Assembly: GCF_002055535.1 (NCBI RefSeq)
Contig: NZ_LN831034.1
Coordinates: 1-64,000 of the forward strand
Reading direction: 5' to 3'
Source of the DNA: Streptococcus pyogenes
GTDB taxonomy: Bacteria > Bacillota > Bacilli > Lactobacillales > Streptococcaceae
Length of the DNA: 64,000 bases
Shown here in pieces: positions 46,833 through 55,366 of the stretch. Both the position numbers and the translations under genes were made by a program. How positions within the stretch are numbered: position 1 is the stretch's first letter; every line of letters begins with the position of its first letter. The notes beneath the pieces were generated by a model. That model worked only from the letters and a program-made list of their open reading frames with translations. It had not been told where the DNA came from and did not search any database.

Positions 46833-46856
46833 AAAAGCGAACGTTTATGATATAAT
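46833..46856 (+). promoter_or_regulatory. PurBox-like site and -10 element of purD
   Basis: AAAAGCGAACGTT (46833-46845) resembles the PurBox AWWWCCGAACWWT with two mismatches. A TGA-extended TATAAT (46851-46856) follows at once. This indicates a separate promoter for purD-E-K. Confidence 0.5.
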
Positions 46857-46887
46857 ATCTAATTATAATACGAAAGAGGTGGATGTT

Positions 46888-48153
46888 TTGAAATTACTTG
46901 TTGTTGGTTCAGGTGGTCGTGAACATGCGATTGCTAAGAAGTTGTTAGCGTCTAAGGGTGTGGATCAGGTTTTTGTGGCACCTGGTAATGATGGTATGAC
47001 CTTGGATGGTCTGGACTTGGTGAATATAGTAGTTTCCGAACATTCCAGGTTGATTGCCTTTGCTAAGGAGAATGAGATTTCTTGGGCCTTTATTGGTCCT
47101 GATGATGCGCTAGCAGCTGGTATCGTTGATGATTTCAACAGTGCTGGACTCAGAGCTTTTGGTCCAACAAAGGCAGCAGCGGAGCTAGAGTGGTCAAAAG
47201 ACTTTGCCAAGGAAATCATGGTCAAATACAATGTCCCAACAGCAGCCTATGGCACATTTTCAGACTTTGAAAAAGCCAAAGCCTACATCGAAGAGCAGGG
47301 CGCACCTATCGTGGTCAAGGCTGATGGCTTGGCGCTAGGTAAGGGTGTGGTCGTGGCTGAAACCGTTGAGCAGGCGGTAGAGGCGGCGCAAGAGATGCTT
47401 CTGGACAATAAGTTTGGCGATTCAGGAGCGCGTGTGGTTATCGAGGAATTCTTGGATGGCGAGGAGTTTTCCCTCTTTGCCTTTGCTAATGGCGATAAGT
47501 TCTACATCATGCCGACAGCTCAGGATCACAAGCGTGCCTTTGACGGAGACAAGGGGCCAAACACTGGTGGTATGGGTGCCTATGCGCCAGTTCCTCATCT
47601 ACCTCAGAGCGTGGTAGACACAGCGGTTGAGATGATCGTTAGGCCTGTCCTTGAGGGCATGGTTGCCGAAGGGCGTCCTTATCTAGGTGTCCTCTATGTG
47701 GGGCTTATCCTGACAGCTGATGGACCTAAGGTTATCGAGTTCAACTCACGTTTCGGTGACCCTGAAACTCAGATTATCCTCCCTCGCCTGACTTCTGATT
47801 TCGCTCAGAATATTGACGATATCATGATGGGCATTGAGCCTTACATCACTTGGCAGAAGGACGGTGTGACTTTGGGTGTTGTCGTTGCCTCAGAAGGCTA
47901 TCCATTCGATTATGAGAAAGGTGTGCCACTGCCTGAAAAGACCGACGGCGATATCATCACCTACTACGCAGGAGTTAAGTTTTCGGAAAATAGCGAGCTA
48001 CTTCTCTCAAACGGAGGACGTGTCTATATGCTCGTCACCACAGAAGACAGCGTCAAAGCAGGGCAGGACAAAATCTATACCCAACTGGCCCAACAAGACA
48101 CAACAGGTCTCTTCTACCGAAATGATATCGGAAGCAAAGCTATAAGAGAATAA
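46888..48153 (+). CDS. purD: Phosphoribosylamine-glycine ligase
   Basis: PurD joins phosphoribosylamine and glycine to make GAR. The 421-residue ATP-grasp protein starts at TTG 46888 (M-KLLVVGSGGREHAIAKK) with AAAGAGG 9 nt upstream. An ATG at 46741 in the same frame lies upstream of the promoter and was rejected. ATP-grasp segments PIVVKADGLALGKGV and FNSRFGDPETQ are visible. It has its own promoter after the CHAP gene, which divides the purine genes into two transcription units. Third positions are GC-rich. Confidence 0.95.
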   Translation: MKLLVVGSGGREHAIAKKLLASKGVDQVFVAPGNDGMTLDGLDLVNIVVSEHSRLIAFAKENEISWAFIGPDDALAAGIVDDFNSAGLRAFGPTKAAAELEWSKDFAKEIMVKYNVPTAAYGTFSDFEKAKAYIEEQGAPIVVKADGLALGKGVVVAETVEQAVEAAQEMLLDNKFGDSGARVVIEEFLDGEEFSLFAFANGDKFYIMPTAQDHKRAFDGDKGPNTGGMGAYAPVPHLPQSVVDTAVEMIVRPVLEGMVAEGRPYLGVLYVGLILTADGPKVIEFNSRFGDPETQIILPRLTSDFAQNIDDIMMGIEPYITWQKDGVTLGVVVASEGYPFDYEKGVPLPEKTDGDIITYYAGVKFSENSELLLSNGGRVYMLVTTEDSVKAGQDKIYTQLAQQDTTGLFYRNDIGSKAIRE

Positions 48154-48204
48154 GACTAACCATTCAAATATTAGCGTCAGCAATCAGCGACCGAAGGTCG
48201 CTCC

Positions 48205-48430
48205 AAAAAGAAAGAAGAAAGGAACTGAACACGGGACTAATTTCCTAGGAAAAAAATAAAACTACCTGGACGCAAGCGTCATCGTTAGTTTTCTGCGTCG
48301 TAGGCGTCTGATGCTAAAGCACCTAGTCGCCCTGACGTGGGTTCGTCTTCGAAATCAAAGATTTCGGACTTACCTCATATTTTTCTACGGAAAGTTTCGA
48401 CAAGTCGAAACGCCCCTTTGTATCTTAATT
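48205..48430 (+). other. Structured pur intergenic element 4 (before purE)
   Basis: The longest member. Just upstream, AGCGACC-GAA-GGTCGCT (about 48187-48203) forms a hairpin. The element then has CCAAAAAGAAAGAAGAAAGGA, CTGAACACGGGA, the A-rich arm CCTAGGAAAAAAATAAAAC and the core GACG-CAAG-CGTC. An extra segment of about 75 nt is followed by a CATATTTTTCTACGG arm, the hairpin GTTTCGAC-AA-GTCGAAAC, and CCCCTTTGTATCTTAATT before the ATG. No Shine-Dalgarno is adjacent to the purE start. Confidence 0.65.
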
Positions 48431-48922
48431 ATGAAAACTCCAATTATTTCTATTATCATGGGCTCCAAATCTGACTGGGCAACCATGCAAAAAACGGCTG
48501 AAGTTCTAGACAACTTTGGCATTGCTTACGAGAAGAAAGTCGTCTCTGCCCACCGTACGCCAGACCTCATGTTCAAGCATGCTGAGGAAGCACGTGGTCG
48601 TGGCATCAAAATCATCATCGCAGGAGCAGGTGGGGCAGCTCACTTGCCTGGTATGGTGGCAGCTAAAACAACGCTGCCTGTTATCGGTGTGCCTGTCAAA
48701 TCACGTGCCCTTTCAGGTTTGGATTCGCTATATTCCATTGTGCAGATGCCTGGCGGTGTGCCTGTGGCAACCATGGCTATCGGAGAAGCGGGAGCGACTA
48801 ACGCTGCCCTGACAGCCCTCCGTATCCTCTCTATCGAGGACCAAAATCTGGCTGATGCGCTAGCTCATTTCCATGAGGAACAAGGAAAAATCGCAGAGGA
48901 GTCAAGTGGTGAACTCATTTAA
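48431..48922 (+). CDS. purE: 5-(Carboxyamino)imidazole ribonucleotide mutase
   Basis: PurE isomerises N5-CAIR to CAIR in the acid pathway together with PurK. The 163-residue protein starts [16 protein letters not shown] and contains SAHRTPDLM and [14 protein letters not shown], the class I PurE signatures. The ATG at 48431 follows the structured spacer; an in-frame ATG at 48311 lies within that spacer and was rejected. It overlaps purK by 14 bp. Confidence 0.96.
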   Translation: MKTPIISIIMGSKSDWATMQKTAEVLDNFGIAYEKKVVSAHRTPDLMFKHAEEARGRGIKIIIAGAGGAAHLPGMVAAKTTLPVIGVPVKSRALSGLDSLYSIVQMPGGVPVATMAIGEAGATNAALTALRILSIEDQNLADALAHFHEEQGKIAEESSGELI

Positions 48923-49982
48923 GACCATTGGGATTATCGGTGGTGGTCAGCTGGGGCAGATGATGGCCATTGCGGCTATCTATATGGGTCACAAGGTCAT
49001 CACGCTGGATCCTGCTAGCGACAGCCCTGCCTCCCGCGTTAGCGAGGTAATTGTGGCGCCTTACGATGATGTTGAGGCTTTGGGACAATTGGCTGCGCGT
49101 TGCGATGTGTTGACTTATGAGTTTGAGAATGTTGATGCGGACGGTTTGGATGCCGTTGTGTCAGCTTGTCAGCTACCGCAGGGGACCGATCTGCTCCGCA
49201 TTTCCCAAAACCGTATCGTTGAAAAAGACTTTCTGGCAAATAAGGCTGGTGTGACAGTCGCTCCCTATAAGGTGGTGACGTCTAGCCTTGACCTAGGGGG
49301 GCTTGATTTGACCAAGACCTATGTCCTCAAGACAGAGACAGGTGGTTATGACGGTCATGGGCAAAAGATTATCCGCTCAGCAGAAGATTTGCCAGAGGCG
49401 CAGCAATTAGCTAACTCAGCTCAGTGTGTCTTGGAAGAGTTTGTCAACTTTGACCTTGAAATCTCAGTCATCGTGTCTGGAAATGGCAAGGATGTGACGG
49501 TCTTTCCCGTTCAGGAAAATATCCACCGCAACAATATCCTGTCAAAAACCATCGTACCAGCTCGCATCTCAGATCAACTGGCTGATAAGGCTAAGAAAAC
49601 GGCGGTGCAGATTGCCAAGAAACTCCAGCTGTCAGGAACTCTCTGTGTGGAAATGTTTACGACCGCAGATGATATCATTGTCAATGAAATTGCCCCACGC
49701 CCCCACAACTCAGGGCACTATTCTATCGAAGCCTGCGACTTTTCACAGTTTGACACCCACATCTTGGGTGTGTTGGGCGCACCACTTCCTCAGATTCAGC
49801 TCCACGCCCCAGCCGTCATGCTCAATGTCCTAGGACAACATGTCCAGCAGGCAACTGACTATGTTGCCAAAAACCCTAGCGCCCACCTCCACATGTATGG
49901 TAAACTAGAAGCGAAACATAACCGCAAAATGGGACATGTGACGGTGTTTGCAAAAGATGCGGATGAGGTGAAGGAGTTTTAA
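48909..49982 (+). CDS. purK: 5-(Carboxyamino)imidazole ribonucleotide synthase
   Basis: PurK makes N5-CAIR from AIR, bicarbonate and ATP, feeding PurE. The 357-residue ATP-grasp protein starts with GTG at 48909 ([19 protein letters not shown]) with AGAGGAG 7 nt upstream inside purE. GTG at 48906 and ATG at 48873 are alternatives with poorer support. The motifs [12 protein letters not shown] and [13 protein letters not shown] are typical. It overlaps purE by 14 bp. An AIPR gene follows 26 bp downstream. Confidence 0.95.
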   Translation: MNSFKTIGIIGGGQLGQMMAIAAIYMGHKVITLDPASDSPASRVSEVIVAPYDDVEALGQLAARCDVLTYEFENVDADGLDAVVSACQLPQGTDLLRISQNRIVEKDFLANKAGVTVAPYKVVTSSLDLGGLDLTKTYVLKTETGGYDGHGQKIIRSAEDLPEAQQLANSAQCVLEEFVNFDLEISVIVSGNGKDVTVFPVQENIHRNNILSKTIVPARISDQLADKAKKTAVQIAKKLQLSGTLCVEMFTTADDIIVNEIAPRPHNSGHYSIEACDFSQFDTHILGVLGAPLPQIQLHAPAVMLNVLGQHVQQATDYVAKNPSAHLHMYGKLEAKHNRKMGHVTVFAKDADEVKEF

Positions 49983-50008
49983 AGAGTTAATTAGGAGATG
50001 TTTATTTT

Positions 50009-51652
50009 ATGGCAAATATTCAAATAAATAGAATAAAAAGTAAATTGACAGAACTGTTTAGTAGTATTATCTATATGGGTAATATCAAAGTTGATGAGGA
50101 CTCTGAAGAGTATAAAAAAATGTGGTATAGTAGGGCTTACTCAGCTTATTCAACTTTTCTACTTGGAGCAGAAAATGTAGATGAAGCAACTAAGTCAGTT
50201 ACGGATGGATTTGCTGATAATGGCATAGATGCCATCTATAACGATAAAAATAAAAAAATTTTATATTTTATTCAAACTAAATTTAGCAATGAAGCAAACG
50301 GAAGCATTTCTGAAGGTGATACATTAAAATTTATTAAAGGGGTTAAAAAAATCACCACTTCAGATTTTTCAAATTTTAATGATCTCATAGTAGCAAAGCA
50401 AAAAGAAATAGAAAAAGCTTTATCAGATTTTAATTATCGAATAGAAATTATAGTTTGTACTTCCTCTAATCAAAATATATCTTCAAATAGTCAAGAAGTA
50501 ATAGATGATTTTTTGCAGGGTGTAAATTCTGATGGTAGTGATGATGTAGTAACATACAGACATATAAAACTTAATGATGTTTATGATCATATGGCTAATC
50601 AAGGAGTGGCTCCTAAAATAGATTTCGAGGACGTTGTCGTTCATAATTGGGGCAGACCTACATTATACAATGACAGTTATAAAGTCTATTATGGATGGTT
50701 ATCTGCTACTGATATAGTTAACTGGAAAGAGCAATATGGAGATCGAATATTTGAAAAGAATATTCGGAACTTTAAGCAAAATACGGATGTTAATAACGGA
50801 ATAAAAATAATTTCTGAAAAAGTTGAAAAAAATCTAAAAGGTGTTTCAACAACGGATTATATCAATTTAAAATTGATTGGAGCAAGTATAATTAATGGAG
50901 CGCAAACAACGGGTTCTTTATTTGAAGCATACCATTCTGAAGATATTGATTTGACAAATGTTTCAGTCCAAGTTCAAATAATAGTATTAGGAGAAGATAT
51001 TGATAATATCGGACCTAAAATAACTAAGTTATCGAATACTCAAAATAGAATAGAAAATAAAGATTTTGCTGCTCAGGATAAAGAACAAGAAAGATTGATG
51101 AAAGATCTTGCAATTGATGGTAAACAGTATGTGTATCGTCAAGGTGTCGAGCTACCTAATTCTGATGAAGGTTGTGATCTGGATAGTGCAACAGTGGCTC
51201 TAGGTTGCTATTTAGATGATGTTGCAATTTCTACACAGATGAAGAGAGCATATGGTAGCATTTTTGACAATACTAATAAACCTCCATATAAGCTAATCTT
51301 TAATTCCGGAACTTCTGCATATAAATTATGGAATTGCGTTGAAGTGTATCGCGAATTACAAAACATAGAAGGGGAGTATCAACAAGATCCAAATAATCAA
51401 TCTAAAAAGTTGATGTCTATTCATGGAAATAGATTTATTCTTCATTTGATTTTCCAAAAGTTAAAAAATAACCCAAGTTTAGATTTCGAGAATGGATATA
51501 TTACAACTTTTCCAAATTTAACTGAAGAGTATTGTTTAATAATGGAAGAATTGATAAGAGCGAAGGAAGAGTTATACCCAGAAGCTTATCCAGCTAATAT
51601 ATTTAAAAATGGTAAACGTACTAAAGAATTAAAAGAAAAAATGTCTTTTTAA
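50009..51652 (+). CDS. AIPR-family (abortive infection/phage resistance) protein
   Basis: A 547-residue protein with the features of the AIPR family, named for abortive phage infection proteins. A PD-(D/E)xK-like nuclease core appears near the N-terminus: Asp74 in DNGIDAIY and Q89-x-K91 in FIQTKF. The central family block includes GASIINGAQTTGSL and LSNTQNRIENKDFAAQD. No partner restriction, methylase or toxin gene is adjacent. It sits between purK and purB with AGGAG 13 nt before the ATG, likely carried on the pur transcript. Its codons are strongly AT-rich against GC-richer neighbours, a sign of separate origin. Defence function is inferred from the family only. Confidence 0.82.
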   Translation: MANIQINRIKSKLTELFSSIIYMGNIKVDEDSEEYKKMWYSRAYSAYSTFLLGAENVDEATKSVTDGFADNGIDAIYNDKNKKILYFIQTKFSNEANGSISEGDTLKFIKGVKKITTSDFSNFNDLIVAKQKEIEKALSDFNYRIEIIVCTSSNQNISSNSQEVIDDFLQGVNSDGSDDVVTYRHIKLNDVYDHMANQGVAPKIDFEDVVVHNWGRPTLYNDSYKVYYGWLSATDIVNWKEQYGDRIFEKNIRNFKQNTDVNNGIKIISEKVEKNLKGVSTTDYINLKLIGASIINGAQTTGSLFEAYHSEDIDLTNVSVQVQIIVLGEDIDNIGPKITKLSNTQNRIENKDFAAQDKEQERLMKDLAIDGKQYVYRQGVELPNSDEGCDLDSATVALGCYLDDVAISTQMKRAYGSIFDNTNKPPYKLIFNSGTSAYKLWNCVEVYRELQNIEGEYQQDPNNQSKKLMSIHGNRFILHLIFQKLKNNPSLDFENGYITTFPNLTEEYCLIMEELIRAKEELYPEAYPANIFKNGKRTKELKEKMSF

Positions 51653-51669
51653 TAAGATAAGGGGAAAAA

Positions 51670-52962
51670 ATGCTAGAACGTTATTCACGCCCTGAGATGG
51701 CGGCAATTTGGACAGAGGAAAATAAATACCATGCTTGGTTGGAGGTCGAGATTTTGGCTGACGAGGCATGGGCTGAGTTGGGTGAGATTCCTAAGGAGGA
51801 TGTGGCTAAGATTCGTGAGAAGGCGGATTTTGACATTGACCGCATTCTTGAAATTGAGCAGGACACGCGTCACGATGTGGTGGCTTTCACGCGTGCGGTT
51901 TCTGAAACGCTTGGTGAGGAGCGCAAGTGGGTGCACTACGGTTTGACCTCGACTGACGTGGTGGACACTGCCTATGGTTACCTCTACAAGCAAGCTAACG
52001 ACATTATCCGTCGCGATCTTGAGAATTTCACCAATATCGTGGCAGACAAGGCGCGTGAGCACAAAATGACCATCATGATGGGTCGTACCCACGGTGTTCA
52101 CGCCGAGCCAACGACTTTCGGTCTTAAGTTGGCGACTTGGTACAGCGAGATGAAACGTAATATTGAGCGTTTTGAACATGCTGCCGCAGGTGTGGAAGCT
52201 GGTAAGATTTCAGGTGCCGTTGGTAACTTTGCCAACATCCCACCTTTTGTGGAAGAATATGTCTGTGACAAATTAGGCATTCGTCCGCAAGAAATTTCAA
52301 CACAAGTTCTTCCACGTGACCTTCACGCAGAATATTTTGCAGTGCTTGCAAGTATTGCAACTTCTATCGAACGTATGGCGACAGAGATTCGAGGTCTGCA
52401 AAAGTCAGAACAACGTGAAGTTGAAGAATTCTTTGCCAAAGGTCAGAAAGGTAGCTCTGCTATGCCTCACAAACGCAACCCAATCGGTTCAGAGAACATG
52501 ACAGGGCTAGCGCGCGTGATTCGTGGTCACATGGTGACAGCTTATGAGAACGTGTCACTTTGGCATGAGCGTGACATTTCGCACTCATCAGCTGAGCGTA
52601 TCATCACACCTGACACAACTATCTTGATTGACTACATGCTCAACCGCTTTGGTAATATCGTTAAGAACTTGACTGTCTTCCCGGAAAATATGATGCGCAA
52701 TATGGAATCAACTTTTGGTTTGATTTATAGTCAACGTGTTATGCTCAAATTGATTGAAAAAGGAATGACACGAGAAGAAGCTTATGACTTAGTTCAACCT
52801 AAGACAGCTTATTCCTGGGACAATCAAGTGGATTTCAAACCACTTTTAGAAGAAGACACCAAAGTTACCTCTTGTCTTACACAAGAAGAAATTGATGAAC
52901 TATTTAATCCGATTTATTACACAAAACGTGTTGATGATATTTTTAAGCGTTTAGGGATTTAA
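51670..52962 (+). CDS. purB: Adenylosuccinate lyase
   Basis: PurB cleaves SAICAR to AICAR and adenylosuccinate to AMP, acting in both the IMP and AMP branches. The 430-residue protein has the fumarase/aspartase superfamily signature [16 protein letters not shown] with the catalytic Ser loop. [15 protein letters not shown] and [15 protein letters not shown] are also visible. AAGGGGAAA precedes the ATG. Codon use is GC-rich at the start and becomes AT-rich after about 52.7 kb, a second possible recombination junction. A terminator follows directly. Confidence 0.97.
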   Translation: MLERYSRPEMAAIWTEENKYHAWLEVEILADEAWAELGEIPKEDVAKIREKADFDIDRILEIEQDTRHDVVAFTRAVSETLGEERKWVHYGLTSTDVVDTAYGYLYKQANDIIRRDLENFTNIVADKAREHKMTIMMGRTHGVHAEPTTFGLKLATWYSEMKRNIERFEHAAAGVEAGKISGAVGNFANIPPFVEEYVCDKLGIRPQEISTQVLPRDLHAEYFAVLASIATSIERMATEIRGLQKSEQREVEEFFAKGQKGSSAMPHKRNPIGSENMTGLARVIRGHMVTAYENVSLWHERDISHSSAERIITPDTTILIDYMLNRFGNIVKNLTVFPENMMRNMESTFGLIYSQRVMLKLIEKGMTREEAYDLVQPKTAYSWDNQVDFKPLLEEDTKVTSCLTQEEIDELFNPIYYTKRVDDIFKRLGI

Positions 52963-52965
52963 TAT

Positions 52966-52996
52966 AAAAAAAAGAAGGTGATTCCCTTCTTTTTTA
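52966..52996. terminator. Terminator after purB
   Basis: AAAAAGAAGG pairs with CCTTCTTTTT around TGATTC, with A-run and T-run. Confidence 0.88.
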
Positions 52997-53060
52997 TTTA
53001 AAAAAACGAATATTTTCTTTAAAAATATTAAAAAGGTTAGTTTTTAATTAGACGCTGTGA

Positions 53061-53066
53061 TATAAT
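53061..53066 (+). promoter_or_regulatory. -10 element of comR
   Basis: TATAAT lies 27 bp before the comR ATG, with TTGGAGAGAA as ribosome site between them. Confidence 0.5.
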
Positions 53067-53093
53067 AAAGAAAACAGTTGTTGGAGAGAAACC

Positions 53094-54005
53094 ATGTTAG
53101 AACATTTTGGTGGAAAAGTAAAAGTGTTAAGACTTGAAAAGAGGATTAGTCGCGAGGACTTGTGTGGGGATGAGTCTGAACTTTCTGTTCGTCAATTAGC
53201 ACGGATAGAACTAGGTCAATCCATACCAAGTTTAAGTAAGGTTATTTTTATTGCAAAAGCCTTAAACGTTAGTGTCGGTTACTTAACTGATGGTGCTGAT
53301 TTAGAACTACCTAAGCGTTACAAAGAATTAAAATACCTTATCTTAAGGACACCAACTTACATGGATGATGGAAAATTACAAGTACGAGAAGAGCAGTTTG
53401 ATGAAATTTTTGAGGATTATTATGATAAATTACCAGAGGAAGAGAAAATAATCATTGATTGTTTACAGACAACTTTAGATACTTTATTGAGTGAGAATAC
53501 TAACTTTGGCATTGACTTACTTCAAGAATATTTTAATCAAATAAAGACTAAGGTACGCTTTAGGCAAAATGATTTAATACTTCTAGAATTATATTTAGCT
53601 TATCTTGATATTGAGGGAATGGATGGACAATATTCAGATAAGATTTTTTATGATTCTTTATTAGATAATCTATCAGAACAATTTGAACAATTTGAATTAG
53701 ATGAATTATTTATAGTTAATAAGATTATCATTGATATTTCATCACTAAGCTTAAAAAATAACCGACTTGATAATTTAGAAAAAGCGATTGAAATGAGTCA
53801 AAAAATTATGGCGAAAATTCAAGATTGGAATAGAATGCCTATTTTAAAACTAATAGAATGGAAATATTTTTTAATCAAACAAAAAGATATAATAAAAGCA
53901 GAACAATCATTTATGAAGGCATGTTTGTTCGCCCAAATGACAGCTGATCAGTATTTGGAAAACAAGTTAATTCAAGAGTGGGAAAAAGATGTTAAAAGTT
54001 ATTAA
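53094..54005 (+). CDS. comR: ComR, XRE/TPR pheromone-responsive competence regulator
   Basis: A 303-residue Rgg-like cytoplasmic regulator. The N-terminal helix-turn-helix (residues 1-66) includes SVRQLARIELGQSIPSLSK, and the rest is an all-helical TPR-type domain that binds the processed ComS peptide. The peptide-bound dimer activates comS and the competence sigma factor gene sigX/comX, which is not in this window. The call rests on the match to the ComR family and, decisively, on a comS gene 83 bp downstream with a ComR box between them. It is transcribed from its own promoter after the purB terminator. Confidence 0.93.
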   Translation: MLEHFGGKVKVLRLEKRISREDLCGDESELSVRQLARIELGQSIPSLSKVIFIAKALNVSVGYLTDGADLELPKRYKELKYLILRTPTYMDDGKLQVREEQFDEIFEDYYDKLPEEEKIIIDCLQTTLDTLLSENTNFGIDLLQEYFNQIKTKVRFRQNDLILLELYLAYLDIEGMDGQYSDKIFYDSLLDNLSEQFEQFELDELFIVNKIIIDISSLSLKNNRLDNLEKAIEMSQKIMAKIQDWNRMPILKLIEWKYFLIKQKDIIKAEQSFMKACLFAQMTADQYLENKLIQEWEKDVKSY

Positions 54006-54007
54006 CA

Positions 54008-54050
54008 GGACAAAAATGTCATTTTTAAATATTTAATAGTAAGATATAAT
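54008..54050 (+). promoter_or_regulatory. ComR box and promoter of comS
   Basis: GGACAAAAATGTCA (54008-54021), with the inverted repeat GACA-N4-TGTC, matches the ECom/ComR box GGACATNNATGTCC with two differences. TATAAT (54045-54050) follows with no good -35, as expected for an activator-dependent promoter. Confidence 0.78.
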
Positions 54051-54088
54051 TCCTAATATAAAAAATAATTATTAAGGAGTTTTTATCC

Positions 54089-54184
54089 ATGTTAAAAAAG
54101 TATAAGTACTATTTTATATTCGCAGCTCTACTATCTTTTAAAGTAGTTCAAGAGCTTAGTGCTGTTGACTGGTGGCGATTATAA
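54089..54184 (+). CDS. comS: ComS, competence pheromone (XIP) precursor
   Basis: A 31-codon gene preceded by AAGGAG. The peptide has a basic start (MLKKYKYY), a hydrophobic middle, and the C-terminal octapeptide SAVDWWRL with the double-tryptophan hallmark of the SigX-inducing peptide. As I recall, SAVDWWRL is the M1-type pheromone of S. pyogenes, as opposed to the M3-type EFDWWNLG. The precursor is exported, trimmed to about eight residues, re-imported by the oligopeptide permease and bound by ComR. Its small size makes it easy to miss. The downstream end overlaps a spurious upstream extension of ruvB. Confidence 0.93.
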
Positions 54185-54185
54185 T

Positions 54186-54212
54186 AAAAGTAGGCCACTG
54201 CTCTCTTTTACT
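54186..54212 (+). terminator. Possible weak terminator of comS
   Basis: TAAAAGTAG can pair imperfectly with CTCTCTTTTA, followed by a short CTTTA. Some reading through into ruvB is possible. Confidence 0.3.
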
Positions 54213-54215
54213 TTA

Positions 54216-54224
54216 TGTTATAAT
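54216..54224 (+). promoter_or_regulatory. Extended -10 promoter of ruvB
   Basis: TGT-TATAAT is a perfect extended -10. Its last base is 6 nt before the ruvB ATG, so initiation at the usual 7 nt would begin at or next to the A of the ATG. Confidence 0.65.
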
Positions 54225-54230
54225 AGTCTT

Positions 54231-55229
54231 ATGGCTAGAATTTTAGACAATAATGTAATGGGAAATGAGGAGTTTTCGGATCGGACTCTTCGCCCTCAAT
54301 ATCTACACGAATATATTGGACAAGATAAAGTTAAGGAACAATTCGCTATTTTTATAGAAGCAGCTAAAAGACGTGACGAATCTTTAGACCATGTTTTATT
54401 ATTTGGACCTCCAGGACTGGGAAAAACAACAATGGCATTTGTGATTGCCAATGAATTGGGAGTTAATTTAAAGCAAACTTCAGGTCCTGCCGTTGAGAAA
54501 GCTGGAGATTTGGTAGCTATTTTAAATGAATTAGAACCAGGGGATATTTTGTTTATTGATGAAATTCACCGCATGCCAATGTCTGTCGAGGAAGTACTAT
54601 ATAGTGCTATGGAAGACTTCTATATTGATATTATGATTGGCGCTGGAGATACTAGTCGTAGTATTCATTTGGATCTGCCTCCATTTACATTGATTGGTGC
54701 TACTACACGTGCAGGCATGTTATCTAATCCCCTCAGAGCTCGTTTTGGTATCACTGGTCACATGGAATACTATCAAGAAAAGGATTTGACAGAGATTGTG
54801 GAGCGTACAGCTACTATTTTTGAAATAAAAATAGACCATGAAGCTGCACGGAAATTAGCTTGTCGCAGTAGAGGAACGCCCCGCATTGCTAATCGATTAC
54901 TAAAACGAGTGCGTGACTATGCTCAAATTATTGGTGATGGCATCATAACGGCTCAAATAACTGATAGAGCTTTGACTATGTTAGATGTTGACCGCGAAGG
55001 TCTCGATTACATTGATCAGAAAATTTTACGAACGATGATTGAGATGTATCAGGGAGGGCCAGTTGGTTTGGGGACATTATCTGTGAATATTGCCGAGGAG
55101 CGTAATACAGTTGAAGAGATGTATGAACCCTACTTAATTCAAAAAGGCTTTCTCATGCGAACACGAACAGGTCGTGTAGCGACGCAAAAGGCTTATCGTC
55201 ATCTTGGCTATCCCTATCAAAACACTTAA
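54231..55229 (+). CDS. ruvB: Holliday junction branch migration helicase RuvB
   Basis: RuvB is the hexameric AAA+ motor that, with RuvA, moves Holliday junctions. The 332-residue protein (start [11 protein letters not shown]) has Walker [10 protein letters not shown], Walker B LFIDEIH, sensor 1 GATTRAG and the C-terminal winged helix ending [10 protein letters not shown]. The ATG at 54231 gives the family length. A further upstream in-frame ATG (54159) lies in comS and was rejected. No Shine-Dalgarno precedes the chosen ATG and the -10 is only 6 nt away, so the mRNA is probably leaderless. Confidence 0.96.
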
Positions 55230-55253
55230 TGATTTTTCAAATCTAAGAAAATT

Positions 55254-55286
55254 AATCTGAACCTGCTTTTTGTGTTCGGATTTTTT
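55254..55286 (+). terminator. Terminator after ruvB
   Basis: AATCTGAAC pairs with GTTCGGATT (one T-G) across an 11-nt loop, followed by TTTT. Confidence 0.82.
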
Positions 55287-55339
55287 GATAAGTTGACAGA
55301 AAATTATTAGATTGATTTCTCCGATATCAGTTAGAAATT

Positions 55340-55348
55340 TGATATAAT
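55340..55348 (+). promoter_or_regulatory. Extended -10 promoter of the phosphatase operon
   Basis: TGA-TATAAT lies 18 bp before the phosphatase ATG, with AAAGGAG between. Confidence 0.55.
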
Positions 55349-55366
55349 AATTCAAAGGAGTATTTA

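Noticed and set aside
50009..51652. Restriction-modification or multi-gene defence island at the AIPR gene
   Set aside because: Both neighbours are purine genes; there is no methylase, ATPase or toxin partner.
53005..53012. AACGAATA upstream of comR as a possible CIN-box
   Set aside because: It lies in the purB terminator tail, 82 bp before comR, and a better -10 (53061-53066) is present. The single match is likely chance in AT-rich DNA.
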